DNA of 64,000 nt from Burkholderia oklahomensis C6786 (GCF_000959365.1 NZ_CP009555.1:2480001-2544000); one strand, 5' to 3'; numbered from the stretch's first letter, positions 50,489 to 60,367 are shown. Made by a program: numbers and translations. The notes: a model not told the origin generated them from the letters alone.

Positions 50489-51429
50489 AGGTATTCATCG
50501 TCCACCCGGGAAAGGCGAACTACCCGGAAATCGCCGCGTACCGGGATTTTCTCGGCCAGCGCGGCTTCGAGGTGCACGACGGCGATGCGAGCGCGTATGC
50601 GCGGTTCGGCGACCGAAGCAACTGCATCCTGTGGTGCATCATGGGCTTCTATCGTTCGCTGCCGCCCGCGCGGTTCGTGATTCACGACTACCGGTCGCTG
50701 TCGGTCGGCCGGCTCGCTGCCGTCAAGGACGCGCTCAAGCGCGCATTGAACGTGAAGCCGGATCTGCGCATCTTCCAGAACGCGCGGATGCTCGACGCGA
50801 TGGCGTTTCGCGACGGCGTGCCGTCGCTGCTGCTGCCGATGGGCGTGCCGGACTGGATCTTCGGGATCGCGAACGAACCGGCGGGCGACGGTCCGGCCGG
50901 ACGCTTCTGCTACATCGGCGAGATGAGCCGCGAACGCGGCTTTCACGAGGTGCTGGCCGCGTATCGCGACGCGCCGCGCACGGCGCGCGATACGCTCGTG
51001 CTGGTCGGGCAGCCGGAGCCGGAAATCTACGATGCGTTCCGGCGCGTCGAAGGCATCGCGTTCGTCGGCCGCGTGCCGCAGCGCGATGCGCTCAAGATCG
51101 TGCAGCGTTCCGAATATGCGGTCTGCTATTTCCCATATCATCGCCCGCACTGCTATCAGACGCCGACGAAGCTGCTCGAATATGCGGCGCTCGGCAAGAA
51201 GATCGTCTGCAACGATGCGCCGTCGAACGTCGAAGCGGTGAAGGCGCTCGGCATCCGGTCTCACGTCACGGGCGCATCGATATTCGACGAGGTGCTGCCG
51301 TTGACGCAGCTACATGCGGAACGCAACGATCCGACGCGGCTGAAGCGGCTCGGATGGACTGCGGTGATTGCGCAATCGGGCGTATCCGCGCATCTCGACG
51401 CGGTGTCTTCGATGCGAGGTGCGCGATGA
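50485..51429 (+). CDS. Glycosyltransferase, GT4-like (short)
   Basis: A 314-aa GT-B type enzyme, short for GT4. The donor half is clear: FCYIGEMSRERGFHEVLAAY, FVGRVPQRDALKIVQRSEY and PHCYQTPTKLLEYAALGKKIV, where the last Glu is the conserved donor-binding residue. The N-terminal half is compact (MKVFIVHPGKANYPEIAAYR). The start overlaps the acetyltransferase stop and the stop overlaps the next start, so three genes are translationally coupled. It probably adds one hexose to the repeat unit. Confidence 0.82.
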   Translation: MKVFIVHPGKANYPEIAAYRDFLGQRGFEVHDGDASAYARFGDRSNCILWCIMGFYRSLPPARFVIHDYRSLSVGRLAAVKDALKRALNVKPDLRIFQNARMLDAMAFRDGVPSLLLPMGVPDWIFGIANEPAGDGPAGRFCYIGEMSRERGFHEVLAAYRDAPRTARDTLVLVGQPEPEIYDAFRRVEGIAFVGRVPQRDALKIVQRSEYAVCYFPYHRPHCYQTPTKLLEYAALGKKIVCNDAPSNVEAVKALGIRSHVTGASIFDEVLPLTQLHAERNDPTRLKRLGWTAVIAQSGVSAHLDAVSSMRGAR

Positions 51430-52589
51430 CGATCGGCGTTGCGGAAAGGCGGCATCGCGCGATGCCGTCGAAGGACGGTGCGACGCGAGGCGGGCGCGCG
51501 CGGATGAAGATCGTTCAGGTTCTCGAATCGAGCGCGACGGGCACGTTGTCGATGGTGTGCCTGATCGCGAATCGCCTCGCGCGCGAGGGACACGACGTGC
51601 ACGTCGTCTACTCGATCCGGCCCGATACGCCCGCGGATTTTCATGCGCTGTTCGATGCGACGGTCAAGCTGCGCCACATTCAAATGAAAGGTGTGCCGCT
51701 GCCGCCGGCATTGCTCGAACTCCGGCGCACGCTGATCGGCATCGGGCCGGACGTCGTGCATCTGCATTCGTCGTTCGCGGGATTCCTCGGGCGAATCGCA
51801 TCGCTGTTCGCGCTACGGCGGACGGCGTTCTTCTACAGCCCGCACTGCATCTCGTTCATGCGGCGTGACATTTCGGCGATCAAGCGGCTTGCGTTCGTCG
51901 TGCTCGAGCGGATCGCGTGCGTGAAGCGGTGCCTCTACATCGCTTGCTCGGACAGCGAGCGCGACGCGGTTCGCGCACACTTGCGGCAGCCCGTCGTGGT
52001 GGTCGAGAACGCGGTCGGCGCGATGCCGCCGCCCGTAGACGCCGATCCAGCCGACGCGCGCGAGCCCGTGCTGCAAGTCGTGACGGTCGGCGGCATCCGC
52101 CCGCAGAAGAATCCGCATCTGTTCGCGGAGATCGCTCGCCGCTTGCACGGCCCGCGCATGCGTTTCACCTGGATCGGCGACGGCGACGCCGCGCTCAAGG
52201 CGGAATTGCGCGATGCCGGCGTCGAGGTTGCCGGCTGGCTCGGCCGAGCGGAAGTCGTCGCACGATTGCGGCGCGTGGACGTATATTTGTCGACGTCGTC
52301 ATGGGAAGGCATGCCCGTGTCGGTCATCGAAGCGATGCTGATCGGCTTGCCCGTCGTCGCGTCGGCCTGCGCGGGAAACGTCGATGTCATACGGCATTTG
52401 CAAACTGGCGCGATATTTCGCGGCGCCGACGACGCGGTCGAGCTGCTCGCGTCGATCGACCGCGATGCGGCGCTGCGCGCGCGCCTCGCCGTTGTGGCGC
52501 AGCGCGAAGCCCGCGAGCGCTTCGGCGAGGAACGCTTTTTCCGGCAACTGGCGCCGGTCTACGCGGCGCATCTCGCGCGCGCGTCTTGA
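51426..52589 (+). CDS. GT4-family glycosyltransferase
   Basis: A 387-aa GT4 enzyme. KIVQVLESSATGTLSMVCLIANRL starts the acceptor half, DVVHLHSSFAGFLGR follows, and the donor half has VTVGGIRPQKNPHLFAEI and YLSTSSWEGMPVSVIEAMLIGLP with the EX7E-type Glu pair. I chose the ATG at 51426, which overlaps the preceding stop (ATGA); an ATG at 51504 would give the more usual family N-terminus, so the first 26 residues may not be made. Together with the previous gene it supplies the two further hexose transfers expected for the repeat unit. Confidence 0.85.
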   Translation: MTIGVAERRHRAMPSKDGATRGGRARMKIVQVLESSATGTLSMVCLIANRLAREGHDVHVVYSIRPDTPADFHALFDATVKLRHIQMKGVPLPPALLELRRTLIGIGPDVVHLHSSFAGFLGRIASLFALRRTAFFYSPHCISFMRRDISAIKRLAFVVLERIACVKRCLYIACSDSERDAVRAHLRQPVVVVENAVGAMPPPVDADPADAREPVLQVVTVGGIRPQKNPHLFAEIARRLHGPRMRFTWIGDGDAALKAELRDAGVEVAGWLGRAEVVARLRRVDVYLSTSSWEGMPVSVIEAMLIGLPVVASACAGNVDVIRHLQTGAIFRGADDAVELLASIDRDAALRARLAVVAQREARERFGEERFFRQLAPVYAAHLARAS

Positions 52590-52668
52590 TGATTCGCCGT
52601 CCCGAACGCGGGCCTGCCGCGCGAAATCGCCGCGCAGCGCGTGCGGGACGGTTCATTTGGAGATTTGA

Positions 52669-54065
<1,397 letters not shown>

Positions 54066-54173
54066 TCTAGCGGCGCGGCGCGCGGCTGCTCCGACGTGCT
54101 GCGCACGGCCCGCGAGCGCGGACTCGCTCGAATGCATCCGACAACATTTCTCACGGCCTTTGATTGCTCTCCG

Positions 54174-55109
54174 ATGAACCATCACAACTACCTTGATTCC
54201 GCACGACAAGTCTTCGACATCGAATCGCGGGCGCTCGCGGGCCTGTCCGCACGCGTCGACGAGTCGTTCGGCGACGCGGTCGACGCGATCCTGCATTCGA
54301 GCGGCCGTGTGGTCGTGTGCGGGATGGGCAAATCCGGAATCATCGGGCGCAAGATCGCGGCGACGCTCGCGAGCACCGGCACGCCGAGCTTCTTCATGCA
54401 TCCGGGCGAGGCGTATCACGGCGATCTCGGCATGGTGACGTCGGCCGACACGTTTCTCGCGATCTCGTATTCGGGCGAGACCGACGAAGTGATCAAGCTG
54501 ATTCCGTTTTTGAAAAGCAACCGCAACCATCTCGTCGCGCTGACGGGCAACGCGCGATCGACGCTCGCGAGAGCGGCGCACAGCCATCTCGACGTCGGCG
54601 TCGAGCAGGAGGCGTGTCCGCTTCAGCTCGCGCCGACGTCGTCGACCACGGCGGCGCTCGCGATGGGCGACGCGCTCGCCGTCACGCTGATGAAGGCGCG
54701 CGGCTTTCGGCCGGAGAATTTCGCGCGCTTCCATCCGGGCGGCTCGCTTGGCCGCCGCTTGCTGTCGAAGGTCGACGACGAAATGGCCGCGCATGATCTG
54801 CCGTTCGTCGACGCGCACGCGCAGGCGATCGACGTGCTGCAAGCGATGACGCGAGGCCGGCTAGGGCTCGCGATCGTCCGATGCGAAACGGGCTGGGGGA
54901 TCATCACCGACGGCGACATCCGGCGCGCGGTCGAGACGCATGGCGATGCGCTGTTTCGCCGTGTCGCGGCGGATCTGATGTCGAGCGATCCGGCGATGGT
55001 GCGCCTCGGCACGCGCGTCGAAGACGCATTGCTGCTGATGGAGACGCGGCGCATCAACGCGCTGCTCGTATCCGACGGCGAGGACGTCGTCGGCGTATTC
55101 AAGAAATAG
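54174..55109 (+). CDS. kdsD: Arabinose-5-phosphate isomerase (KdsD), C-terminally shortened
   Basis: A 311-aa SIS-CBS protein that makes arabinose-5-phosphate from ribulose-5-phosphate. SIS marks are VVVCGMGKSGIIGRK, TGTPSFFMHPGEAYHGDLGM, SYSGETDE and PTSSTTAALAMGDALAV. Two CBS repeats follow, but the second ends at DVVGVFKK, before the short HDLLRAGV-type helix that closes E. coli KdsD, so about nine residues are missing. The ATG at 54174 was chosen because the earlier frame lacks similarity. It ends the operon. Confidence 0.92.
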   Translation: MNHHNYLDSARQVFDIESRALAGLSARVDESFGDAVDAILHSSGRVVVCGMGKSGIIGRKIAATLASTGTPSFFMHPGEAYHGDLGMVTSADTFLAISYSGETDEVIKLIPFLKSNRNHLVALTGNARSTLARAAHSHLDVGVEQEACPLQLAPTSSTTAALAMGDALAVTLMKARGFRPENFARFHPGGSLGRRLLSKVDDEMAAHDLPFVDAHAQAIDVLQAMTRGRLGLAIVRCETGWGIITDGDIRRAVETHGDALFRRVAADLMSSDPAMVRLGTRVEDALLLMETRRINALLVSDGEDVVGVFKK

Positions 55110-55119
55110 AGAAATTCAC

Positions 55120-55169
55120 GGGCGATGGCCGGATATTTCGCGATCCCTATGAAATGTCCGGCGCTGCCC
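55120..55169. terminator. Imperfect inverted repeat between convergent kdsD and galU
   Basis: GGGCGATGGCCGGATATTTC (55120-55139) pairs with GAAATGTCCGGCGCTGCCC (55151-55169) with a few mismatches around an 11-base loop. On the minus strand the hairpin is followed by T-rich sequence, so it may end galU transcription after a 200-base trailer; it may also stop the operon on the plus strand. Confidence 0.35.
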
Positions 55170-55353
55170 GAAAAGATGCATGCATGAGCGACGCAGCACT
55201 TGCTCATGCAGGAAAACGCTGTTCGTTCATCGCGCGTCGTCGCCGCAACGGAAGCACGAGCTTCGCCTGCGAACCGACGACGAGCGGCACATGCGGCACG
55301 TAGGGCGAACCGTCGCGCCGCATCCGCCGCTCGCGCACAGCGAGCGCAGCGCG

Positions 55354-56238
55354 TTACACCGCGACGAGCTCCGGAAAGCGCTCGCTCAGATACCGCTCGA
55401 ACTCGGTCGCGACTTCCGGATGACGCAGCGCGAACTCGACGGTCGCCTTCAGATAGCCGATCTTGCTGCCGCAATCGAAGCGCGTGCCGTCGTACCGATA
55501 CGCGAGCACCTGCTCGTCCTTCAGCAGCGACTGAAGCGCGTCGGTCAGTTGCAGCTCTCCGCCGGCGCCCGGCTTGAGCGCGCGCAGATGATCGAAGATC
55601 CGCGGCTTCAGCACGTAGCGTCCGACGACGCCGAAGTTCGACGGCGCAATCGCGGGCTCGGGCTTCTCGACGATGTCCGACAGCTTGAAGAGATCGTCCT
55701 CCAAACGCTTGCCGTCGATCACGCCATACGACTTCGAATCTTGCAGCGCGATCTCTTCGACGCCGATGACCGACGTGTGATAGTGATTGAACACGTCGAT
55801 CATTTGCCGCAGCACGGACGGGCGGCCGTCGAGCAGATCGTCCGCGAGCACGACGGCGAACGGGCTGTCGCCGACGAGCTTCTCCGCGCACAGCACCGCA
55901 TGGCCGAGGCCGAGCGCTTCTGCCTGGCGCACGTAGAAGCAGTCGACGTGGCGCGGCTTGATGCTGCGCACGAGCGACAGCAGCTTCTCCTTGCCGCGCG
56001 CTTCGAGTTCCGCCTCGATCTCGTAGGACTTGTCGAAGTGATCCTCGATTGCGCGCTTGCTGCGGCCGGTGACGAAGATCATCTCGGTGATGCCGGCCGC
56101 GATCGCTTCCTCGACCGCGTATTGAATCAGGGGCTTGTCGACGACCGGCAACATTTCCTTCGGACTCGCTTTCGTCGCGGGCAGAAAGCGGGTGCCGAGG
56201 CCGGCAACGGGAAATACGGCTTTTGTGACTTTCAGCAT
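55354..56238 (-). CDS. galU: UTP-glucose-1-phosphate uridylyltransferase (GalU)
   Basis: A 294-aa UDP-glucose pyrophosphorylase. [22 protein letters not shown] (near residues 10-31) is the nucleotide-binding signature, with [13 protein letters not shown] and [10 protein letters not shown] as further family blocks. The ATG at 56238 was preferred to an in-frame GTG at 56250, because GGAAGG lies at a workable distance only from the former. UDP-glucose is the precursor of UDP-galactose, so the enzyme probably supplies hexose donors for the neighbouring exopolysaccharide. It converges with kdsD. Confidence 0.95.
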   Translation of the reverse strand: MLKVTKAVFPVAGLGTRFLPATKASPKEMLPVVDKPLIQYAVEEAIAAGITEMIFVTGRSKRAIEDHFDKSYEIEAELEARGKEKLLSLVRSIKPRHVDCFYVRQAEALGLGHAVLCAEKLVGDSPFAVVLADDLLDGRPSVLRQMIDVFNHYHTSVIGVEEIALQDSKSYGVIDGKRLEDDLFKLSDIVEKPEPAIAPSNFGVVGRYVLKPRIFDHLRALKPGAGGELQLTDALQSLLKDEQVLAYRYDGTRFDCGSKIGYLKATVEFALRHPEVATEFERYLSERFPELVAV

Positions 56239-56958
56239 CGGGCGTCGCACCTTCCATCGAAGAGGTTAAACGTTTGCGCACGAGCCGGCGAGACGTTCTT
56301 GTGAACGAACGACGTCGGCGATGCGTGCATGGTAAAGCGATGGTAGGGCCGTTTGAATTGTTTGGTTACGCTAAATATAGGTTCGATCGGACAGACTTCT
56401 CGCGATGTCGATTCAATCAACCTGGCGAAGGCGTTTGCGACTCGAAATGCGATAGGAAGCAACGGTATTCACGATGCATGCGTTCGGCGCGAGGGTGTCG
56501 CCAGGTGTGCGGCTCGATGCGAGCGGAAAAAAAGGCCCGCCTGCGACGGCGCGTGCAGGCAGGCCAATTCCGAACGATCGGAAGGTTCGCCGCCCGGGGG
56601 GAGCGGCTGGCCGGGGGCGAGTATGAGGGCGCACGTGCGAGCGCGCCTATCGATCTGTCCGATTCGGCGTAGCAATTGACCGATGGCTACTGCAAGTCGA
56701 TGACGGACGGCATGCCGATGCGCGGCGCAAATCGTATCGATGCCGTCTTCGGGCGGGCCCATGCTACGCGGTGGCGTCTTCGGATGCGTTGCGTGCATGC
56801 GCTTGCGGCTTGTCATTTGGCGGAACGCGGCGGTATTTTGTCGGCTGGCCGCGATCCGCATGCGTTAGCCTGCGCTTGCGGACGTGCATCGGATAAACCA
56901 TCGCGTCTGCGCGAACGTTTGCGGCGTCGCGCGCGTTCATCATCGAAACGGGGCAGGC
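56239..56958. other. Gene-poor region upstream of galU
   Basis: 720 bases without a recognisable gene. The first 200 bases upstream of galU are moderately A/T-rich and on the minus strand include CCTATATTTAGCG, a possible -10 region for galU, without an evident -35. Open frames in the remainder look like chance frames of high-GC sequence. The FlhD-like gene follows. Confidence 0.45.
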
Positions 56959-57192
56959 ATGGAAGGAAAGCGGGACGTGCTCGAAGAGATCACGGAATTC
57001 AATCAGCGGTATCTCCGGCTCGCGCAGCGCCTGCTGAGCGAGAACGGCGAACGAGGTCAGGTGATGCTGGGCGTATCGGACGCGTTGGCGGCGCGTCTTG
57101 TCGCGATGACGCGTGTCCAACTCGAACAGCTCGCCGAGGTCGGCGAGCTCGTTTGCCAGTTTCGTGCGGACGCGATGCCCGGGCGGGCGTGA
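56959..57192 (+). CDS. FlhD-like flagellar regulator, C-terminally shortened orphan
   Basis: A 77-aa protein that aligns through most of its length with FlhD: FNQRYLRLAQRLLSE (compare NLSYLLLAQRLI in E. coli), LGVSDALAARLVAMT, and LAEVGELVCQFRAD with the Cys that forms the inter-subunit disulfide in FlhD (C65 in E. coli). FlhD is 105-120 aa; this protein stops about 35-40 residues early, losing the C-terminal helices. No flhC is nearby. The ATG at 56959 has GGGGCAGG upstream. It may be an active divergent regulator, a dominant-negative partner of FlhD4C2, or a decaying copy. Confidence 0.75.
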   Translation: MEGKRDVLEEITEFNQRYLRLAQRLLSENGERGQVMLGVSDALAARLVAMTRVQLEQLAEVGELVCQFRADAMPGRA

Positions 57193-57529
57193 GAAGCGCG
57201 CTCGTCGCGCTCGTTGCGTCGCGGTTTCGACGACACGCCCGAGCGGAACGAAGACCCGTGGTGGAGTGCAGGTCGAGCGTCATGATCTGCGCTGCAGCGC
57301 GCGTGCGACGAGCCTCGTGCAGACCGGGCGAGAAAGAGCCTTGGCTAGAGCCAAACCCGACGATGCATGTGGATGGCTGCCGTCGATTCGAGGCGGCGCG
57401 CAATGCTGCGCTGGCGCCGTCCGCGGGGCTCGACGCCACGTGAGGCCGCGGTCATTCTTGCGGCGAACGGCCCGCCGTGTTCGGACCGTGCCCGGCCGGG
57501 CGGCAGGGGTTTTGCGCTTCCGGACCGGG
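57193..57529. other. Intergenic region between the FlhD-like and RIP-like genes
   Basis: 337 bases between convergent genes with no recognisable coding frame, RNA gene or strong hairpin with a T-tract. Confidence 0.45.
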
Positions 57530-58228
57530 TTATCCCATCGGCGGACGCTTCAGCACCGTGATCGCGCGCGCGAAGTCCCCGAGCTTACCGCCGAGCTTCG
57601 AGGTATCCACGCGTTCGCTGAACTGACGCTCCTTGGATGACAGCGAAGCGCGCGGCTTGAGAACGATGTTCCGCGCCTCGTCGGACATGGCGGCGAAAAT
57701 GGCTTCGCTCGTTTGCCCCCAGTTCTTCGCCATCTCGGACCACGCGTTGATTGGAAACTGGCTGGATACGCCGAGCAACTGCCCATGCGTTGCGATGATC
57801 GCTTGTTGGACGGCTGTCCCGATCTGGTTGAATCGCAGCGATTCCGCGACGCAGAACACGATGACGGACTGCGCGATGAAGCGATCCTGCGGACGCAAGG
57901 GGTGACGTGGCTCCTGCGACAACTTGTGAATCGCGTCGTCCAGGCTGATGCCGGTGGGGCGCTGATAGGCCAGCGTCGACGCGTAGCGCGAGAACGACAG
58001 GCCTCCGATCGTTTCGATATAGAGATCGCTCGTGCGCATGGTGAGCAGGAGGCCGATTTTCGGCGCGGTGCGCGGAGACACCGTGAGGCTGATGCGGCCG
58101 TCGCCGGGACGACAGACCCGGTAGAAGCCGTTGTCGAACCGGATCAGGTTCGTGTCCTCGCTGATCGCGTGGCGAAGGTTCGTGATCTGCGATGCCCAAT
58201 CCGTATCTACGCGTAGGGTGTAGCTCAT
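57530..58228 (-). CDS. Ribosome-inactivating-protein-like rRNA N-glycosidase (Shiga toxin A/ricin A family)
   Basis: A 232-aa protein with the RIP hallmarks in order: TNLRHAI near residue 16, strand GRISLTVS (44-51), FCVAESLRFNQI with E129 and R132 matching the catalytic Glu/Arg of ricin (E177/R180) and Stx (E167/R170), and MAKNWGQTSEAI with W170 matching Trp211/Trp203. Y82 may be the second adenine-stacking Tyr; the first Tyr is not evident. The ATG at 58228 follows AGGAG by 8 bases; the longer frame to 58516 is Arg/Ser-rich leader without similarity. There is no signal peptide, B chain or membrane span. Lower GC and weaker codon bias than neighbours suggest transfer. RIPs depurinate the sarcin-ricin loop of large-subunit rRNA; activity here is unproven. 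Confidence 0.8.
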   Translation of the reverse strand: MSYTLRVDTDWASQITNLRHAISEDTNLIRFDNGFYRVCRPGDGRISLTVSPRTAPKIGLLLTMRTSDLYIETIGGLSFSRYASTLAYQRPTGISLDDAIHKLSQEPRHPLRPQDRFIAQSVIVFCVAESLRFNQIGTAVQQAIIATHGQLLGVSSQFPINAWSEMAKNWGQTSEAIFAAMSDEARNIVLKPRASLSSKERQFSERVDTSKLGGKLGDFARAITVLKRPPMG

Positions 58229-58885
58229 CGAGGCGTCTCCTGGTATGAGCGGGCGATGACCTGATTCGCGCGTTTGCCGTGGCTGATTCGGCGAGTCGCT
58301 GTTTCGCCGCTTCGGGCTTCCGCCGCCGGCATCGATGCATCGGCCGGGAATGACGATTCTACAGACGATTGGTTGCGTTGTTCGGCGAATTGCGATGCTG
58401 GAATGGCTTGCGATGCGCGTCCGGACGACGCGCGCTGCCGGGCCGGCGGGCCCAATCACTGGGCCGGATCGGAGCTCGCGCACGTGTTTTTTGAGACCGC
58501 GAGCGGCGACGCGCAACGCCCGATCAGGAAGTCACGCCTTCGTCGCCGAGGCGTGACAAAGGGAATGCGGCGGCCATTTCGCGATGGCGTCGACGAGCGT
58601 GTTGCGGAGCTCGACGACAAACGATATGGTGCCGTTCGCGCAATCGTCGGAGGGCGGGTGAGTGCGCCGAACGTCGAAGCCGGAGCCTCGACGCATCCGA
58701 TATACGGAGGACCGGCTTCGCAACTCGCGAGAGCGGTGGAATGCCGCGATCAAGTTCGACGGCGGCGCGAATGCAAGGACGAGCGGTGACGTGAACGTGT
58801 CGGGAGATGAGATGGTCTTGCTTGCGAGCGGAGCTTGCAAGGATTCACATGACCGATTCGCGGCGTCGTTGCCGAGCCTGAATAT
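58229..58885. other. Intergenic region upstream of the RIP-like gene
   Basis: 657 bases between the tRNA-Lys terminator and the RIP-like gene. No gene is convincing on either strand; open frames are compositionally like shadows. It should contain the promoter of the RIP-like gene; TAGAAT near 58360 (minus strand) could be a -10, but I see no matching -35. Confidence 0.45.
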
Positions 58886-58916
58886 GAAAAGGGCCTAGCG
58901 CGAACGCTAAGCCCTT
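58886..58916 (-). terminator. Rho-independent terminator of tRNA-Lys
   Basis: On the minus strand GGGCTTAGCG - TTCG - CGCTAGGCCC forms a 10-bp stem (one A-C mismatch) with a UUCG tetraloop, followed by TTTT, eight bases after the CCA end of the tRNA. Confidence 0.85.
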
Positions 58917-58924
58917 GATGTCTT

Positions 58925-59000
58925 TGGTAGGCCGTACTGGATTCGAACCAGTGACCAACGGATTAAAAGTCCGCTGCTCTACCAGCTGAGCTAACGACCC
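58925..59000 (-). tRNA. tRNA-Lys (anticodon UUU), CCA encoded
   Basis: A 76-base cloverleaf on the minus strand: acceptor GGGTCGT pairs with ACGGCCT (two G-U pairs), D-arm AGCTCAGCTGGTAGAGC, anticodon loop CTTTTAA (TTT anticodon), T-arm GGTTCGAATCC, and ACCA at the 3' end. It has its own promoter and terminator and separates tol-pal from the gene-poor RIP/FlhD-like stretch. tRNA 3' ends are frequent integration sites, but I see no integrase or duplicated end in the window. Confidence 0.97.
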
Positions 59001-59011
59001 AAAGAGGCAAA

Positions 59012-59041
59012 ATTATATCGACGGCTCCGACGGCTTGTCAA
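59012..59041 (-). promoter_or_regulatory. Consensus sigma-70 promoter of tRNA-Lys
   Basis: On the minus strand TTGACA (59041-59036) and TATAAT (59017-59012) are both perfect and spaced by 18 bases, placing transcription start a few bases before the tRNA. Confidence 0.85.
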
Positions 59042-59068
59042 CCCGTCGATAAGCCGCGCCGTTCGCCG

Positions 59069-59818
59069 CTACTTGATCGCGTCCAGCTTGCTCTGCGCCG
59101 TTTCCGCCGCATTCGAGCCGGGGAACTGCGACACGACCTGCTCGAACGTCTTCTTCGCGGCCGCCTTCTGGCCTTGCTCGAGCTGGTTCGTGCCGATCGC
59201 GATCAGCGCGTCCGCCGCACGAGGATGCTGCGGATAGTTCTTCACGAGGCCTTGCCACGTCGCCGTCGATCCCTTGTAGTCGCGCAGCGCGTACTGCGCG
59301 TTGCCGAGCCAGTACTGCGCGGTCGGCTGATAGGGGCTTTGCGGATACTTCGCGATGAACGCACGGAACGAAGCCGCGGCGCCCTTGAAGTTGCCGTTGC
59401 GGAACTGCTGCGACGCCGCGTTGAACGCGTCCGTTTCCCCCGGCTGCACCGTGCCTTCGACGCCGTCCACCGTCGTCTTCTGCGGCTCGAACTTCTTGAG
59501 GCGCGCATCGAGATCGGTGTAGTACTCCTTCTGCTGACGCTCGAGCGTCGTCAGGCGGTTCGTCAGATCCTCGTTCTCGCCGCGCAGCGTCGCGACCTGC
59601 TGGTTGAGCTGGTCGAGGCGGCTGGTCTGGTCGAGGATCGTCCGTTGTGCGGCGGCGAGCTGGTTCGACAGGCTGTCGGACTTGCTGCGCAAGTCGAGCA
59701 CTGCACGGCGGGCCTCGTCGTCATCGAAGAGGCCCGCGTGCGCCGGCGCGGCCGCGAGGGCCGCACCTGCCACGCACAGCGCGGCGGCCGTGCGCAGCCA
59801 GAAAAAACGGTGCGTCAT
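59069..59818 (-). CDS. cpoB: Tol-Pal accessory protein CpoB/YbgF
   Basis: A 249-aa periplasmic protein. The signal peptide ends near ALAAAPAHA (residue 27); an N-terminal coiled coil (LDLRSKSDSLSNQL ... LTTLERQQKEYYTDLD, about 38-108) for trimerisation is followed by TPR repeats (FNAASQQFRNGNFKGAAASF, YWLGNAQYALRDYKGS, AADALIAIGTNQLEQGQ). CpoB coordinates PBP1B-driven peptidoglycan synthesis with outer-membrane constriction. It is the last tol-pal gene, 20 bases after pal. Confidence 0.94.
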   Translation of the reverse strand: MTHRFFWLRTAAALCVAGAALAAAPAHAGLFDDDEARRAVLDLRSKSDSLSNQLAAAQRTILDQTSRLDQLNQQVATLRGENEDLTNRLTTLERQQKEYYTDLDARLKKFEPQKTTVDGVEGTVQPGETDAFNAASQQFRNGNFKGAAASFRAFIAKYPQSPYQPTAQYWLGNAQYALRDYKGSTATWQGLVKNYPQHPRAADALIAIGTNQLEQGQKAAAKKTFEQVVSQFPGSNAAETAQSKLDAIK

Positions 59819-59837
59819 ACAGCGATTCTTCCGTTAC

Positions 59838-60350
59838 TTACTGTTGATAGACGAGATCCGCGCGGCGGTTCTGCGCCCACGACGCTTCGTCGTGGCCGAG
59901 CGCGACCGGCTTTTCCTTGCCAAGGCTCACGGCTTCCATTTGCGAATCGGTGACGCCGAGCAGCGACAGCGCGCGACGCACGGCTTCCGCACGCTTCTGG
60001 CCGAGCGCGAGGTTGTACTCGCTCGTGCCGCGTTCGTCGGTGTTGCCCTGGATCAGGATGTGGCGCTGCGGATGGCCCTTCAGGTACTGCGCGTGTTGCT
60101 GCAGCAGCGCCTGGTATTGGTCCTGCACCGAGTAGCTGTCGAAATCGAAGTAGACGCTGCGCTTCGCGAGCGGGCTGTTCGGGTCGTTCAGCGGATCGAC
60201 GGTCACTTGCGCGACGTTTTCGGGATTCGGCTGCGTGCTGACCGCGCCGCCCTGGTTCGCATGCTCGTCGAGCTTCACGCCCGACTTACATGCGGCGAGC
60301 GCGCCGATCATCAGCACTGCGAACGCCAGACGAAGTTTCTTCGACATCAT
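59838..60350 (-). CDS. pal: Peptidoglycan-associated lipoprotein Pal
   Basis: A 170-aa outer-membrane lipoprotein. From the ATG at 60350 (AAGGAG seven bases upstream) the signal peptide ends in lipobox GALAAC with Cys21. The OmpA-like domain has SVYFDFDSYSV, IQGNTDERGTSEYNLALGQKRA (diaminopimelate-binding Asp/Arg in NTDERG) and NRRADLVYQ. Pal anchors the outer membrane to peptidoglycan and to TolB. It follows tolB by 17 bases. Confidence 0.97.
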   Translation of the reverse strand: MMSKKLRLAFAVLMIGALAACKSGVKLDEHANQGGAVSTQPNPENVAQVTVDPLNDPNSPLAKRSVYFDFDSYSVQDQYQALLQQHAQYLKGHPQRHILIQGNTDERGTSEYNLALGQKRAEAVRRALSLLGVTDSQMEAVSLGKEKPVALGHDEASWAQNRRADLVYQQ

Positions 60351-60367
60351 GGTTACTCTCCTTGTGG

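Noticed and set aside
58229..58516. 96-residue N-terminal extension of the RIP-like protein
   Set aside because: Low-similarity Arg/Ser/Pro-rich leader; the ATG at 58228 has a proper AGGAG site and begins where RIP similarity begins.
58274..58789. 171-aa open frame upstream of the RIP-like gene (possible partner or immunity gene)
   Set aside because: Composition of a random high-GC frame, no ribosome site and no motif; I cannot support a partner gene.
57193..59000. Complete integrated element using tRNA-Lys as attachment site
   Set aside because: No integrase and no second copy of the tRNA 3' end seen in the window; only a weaker claim of a cargo spot is kept.
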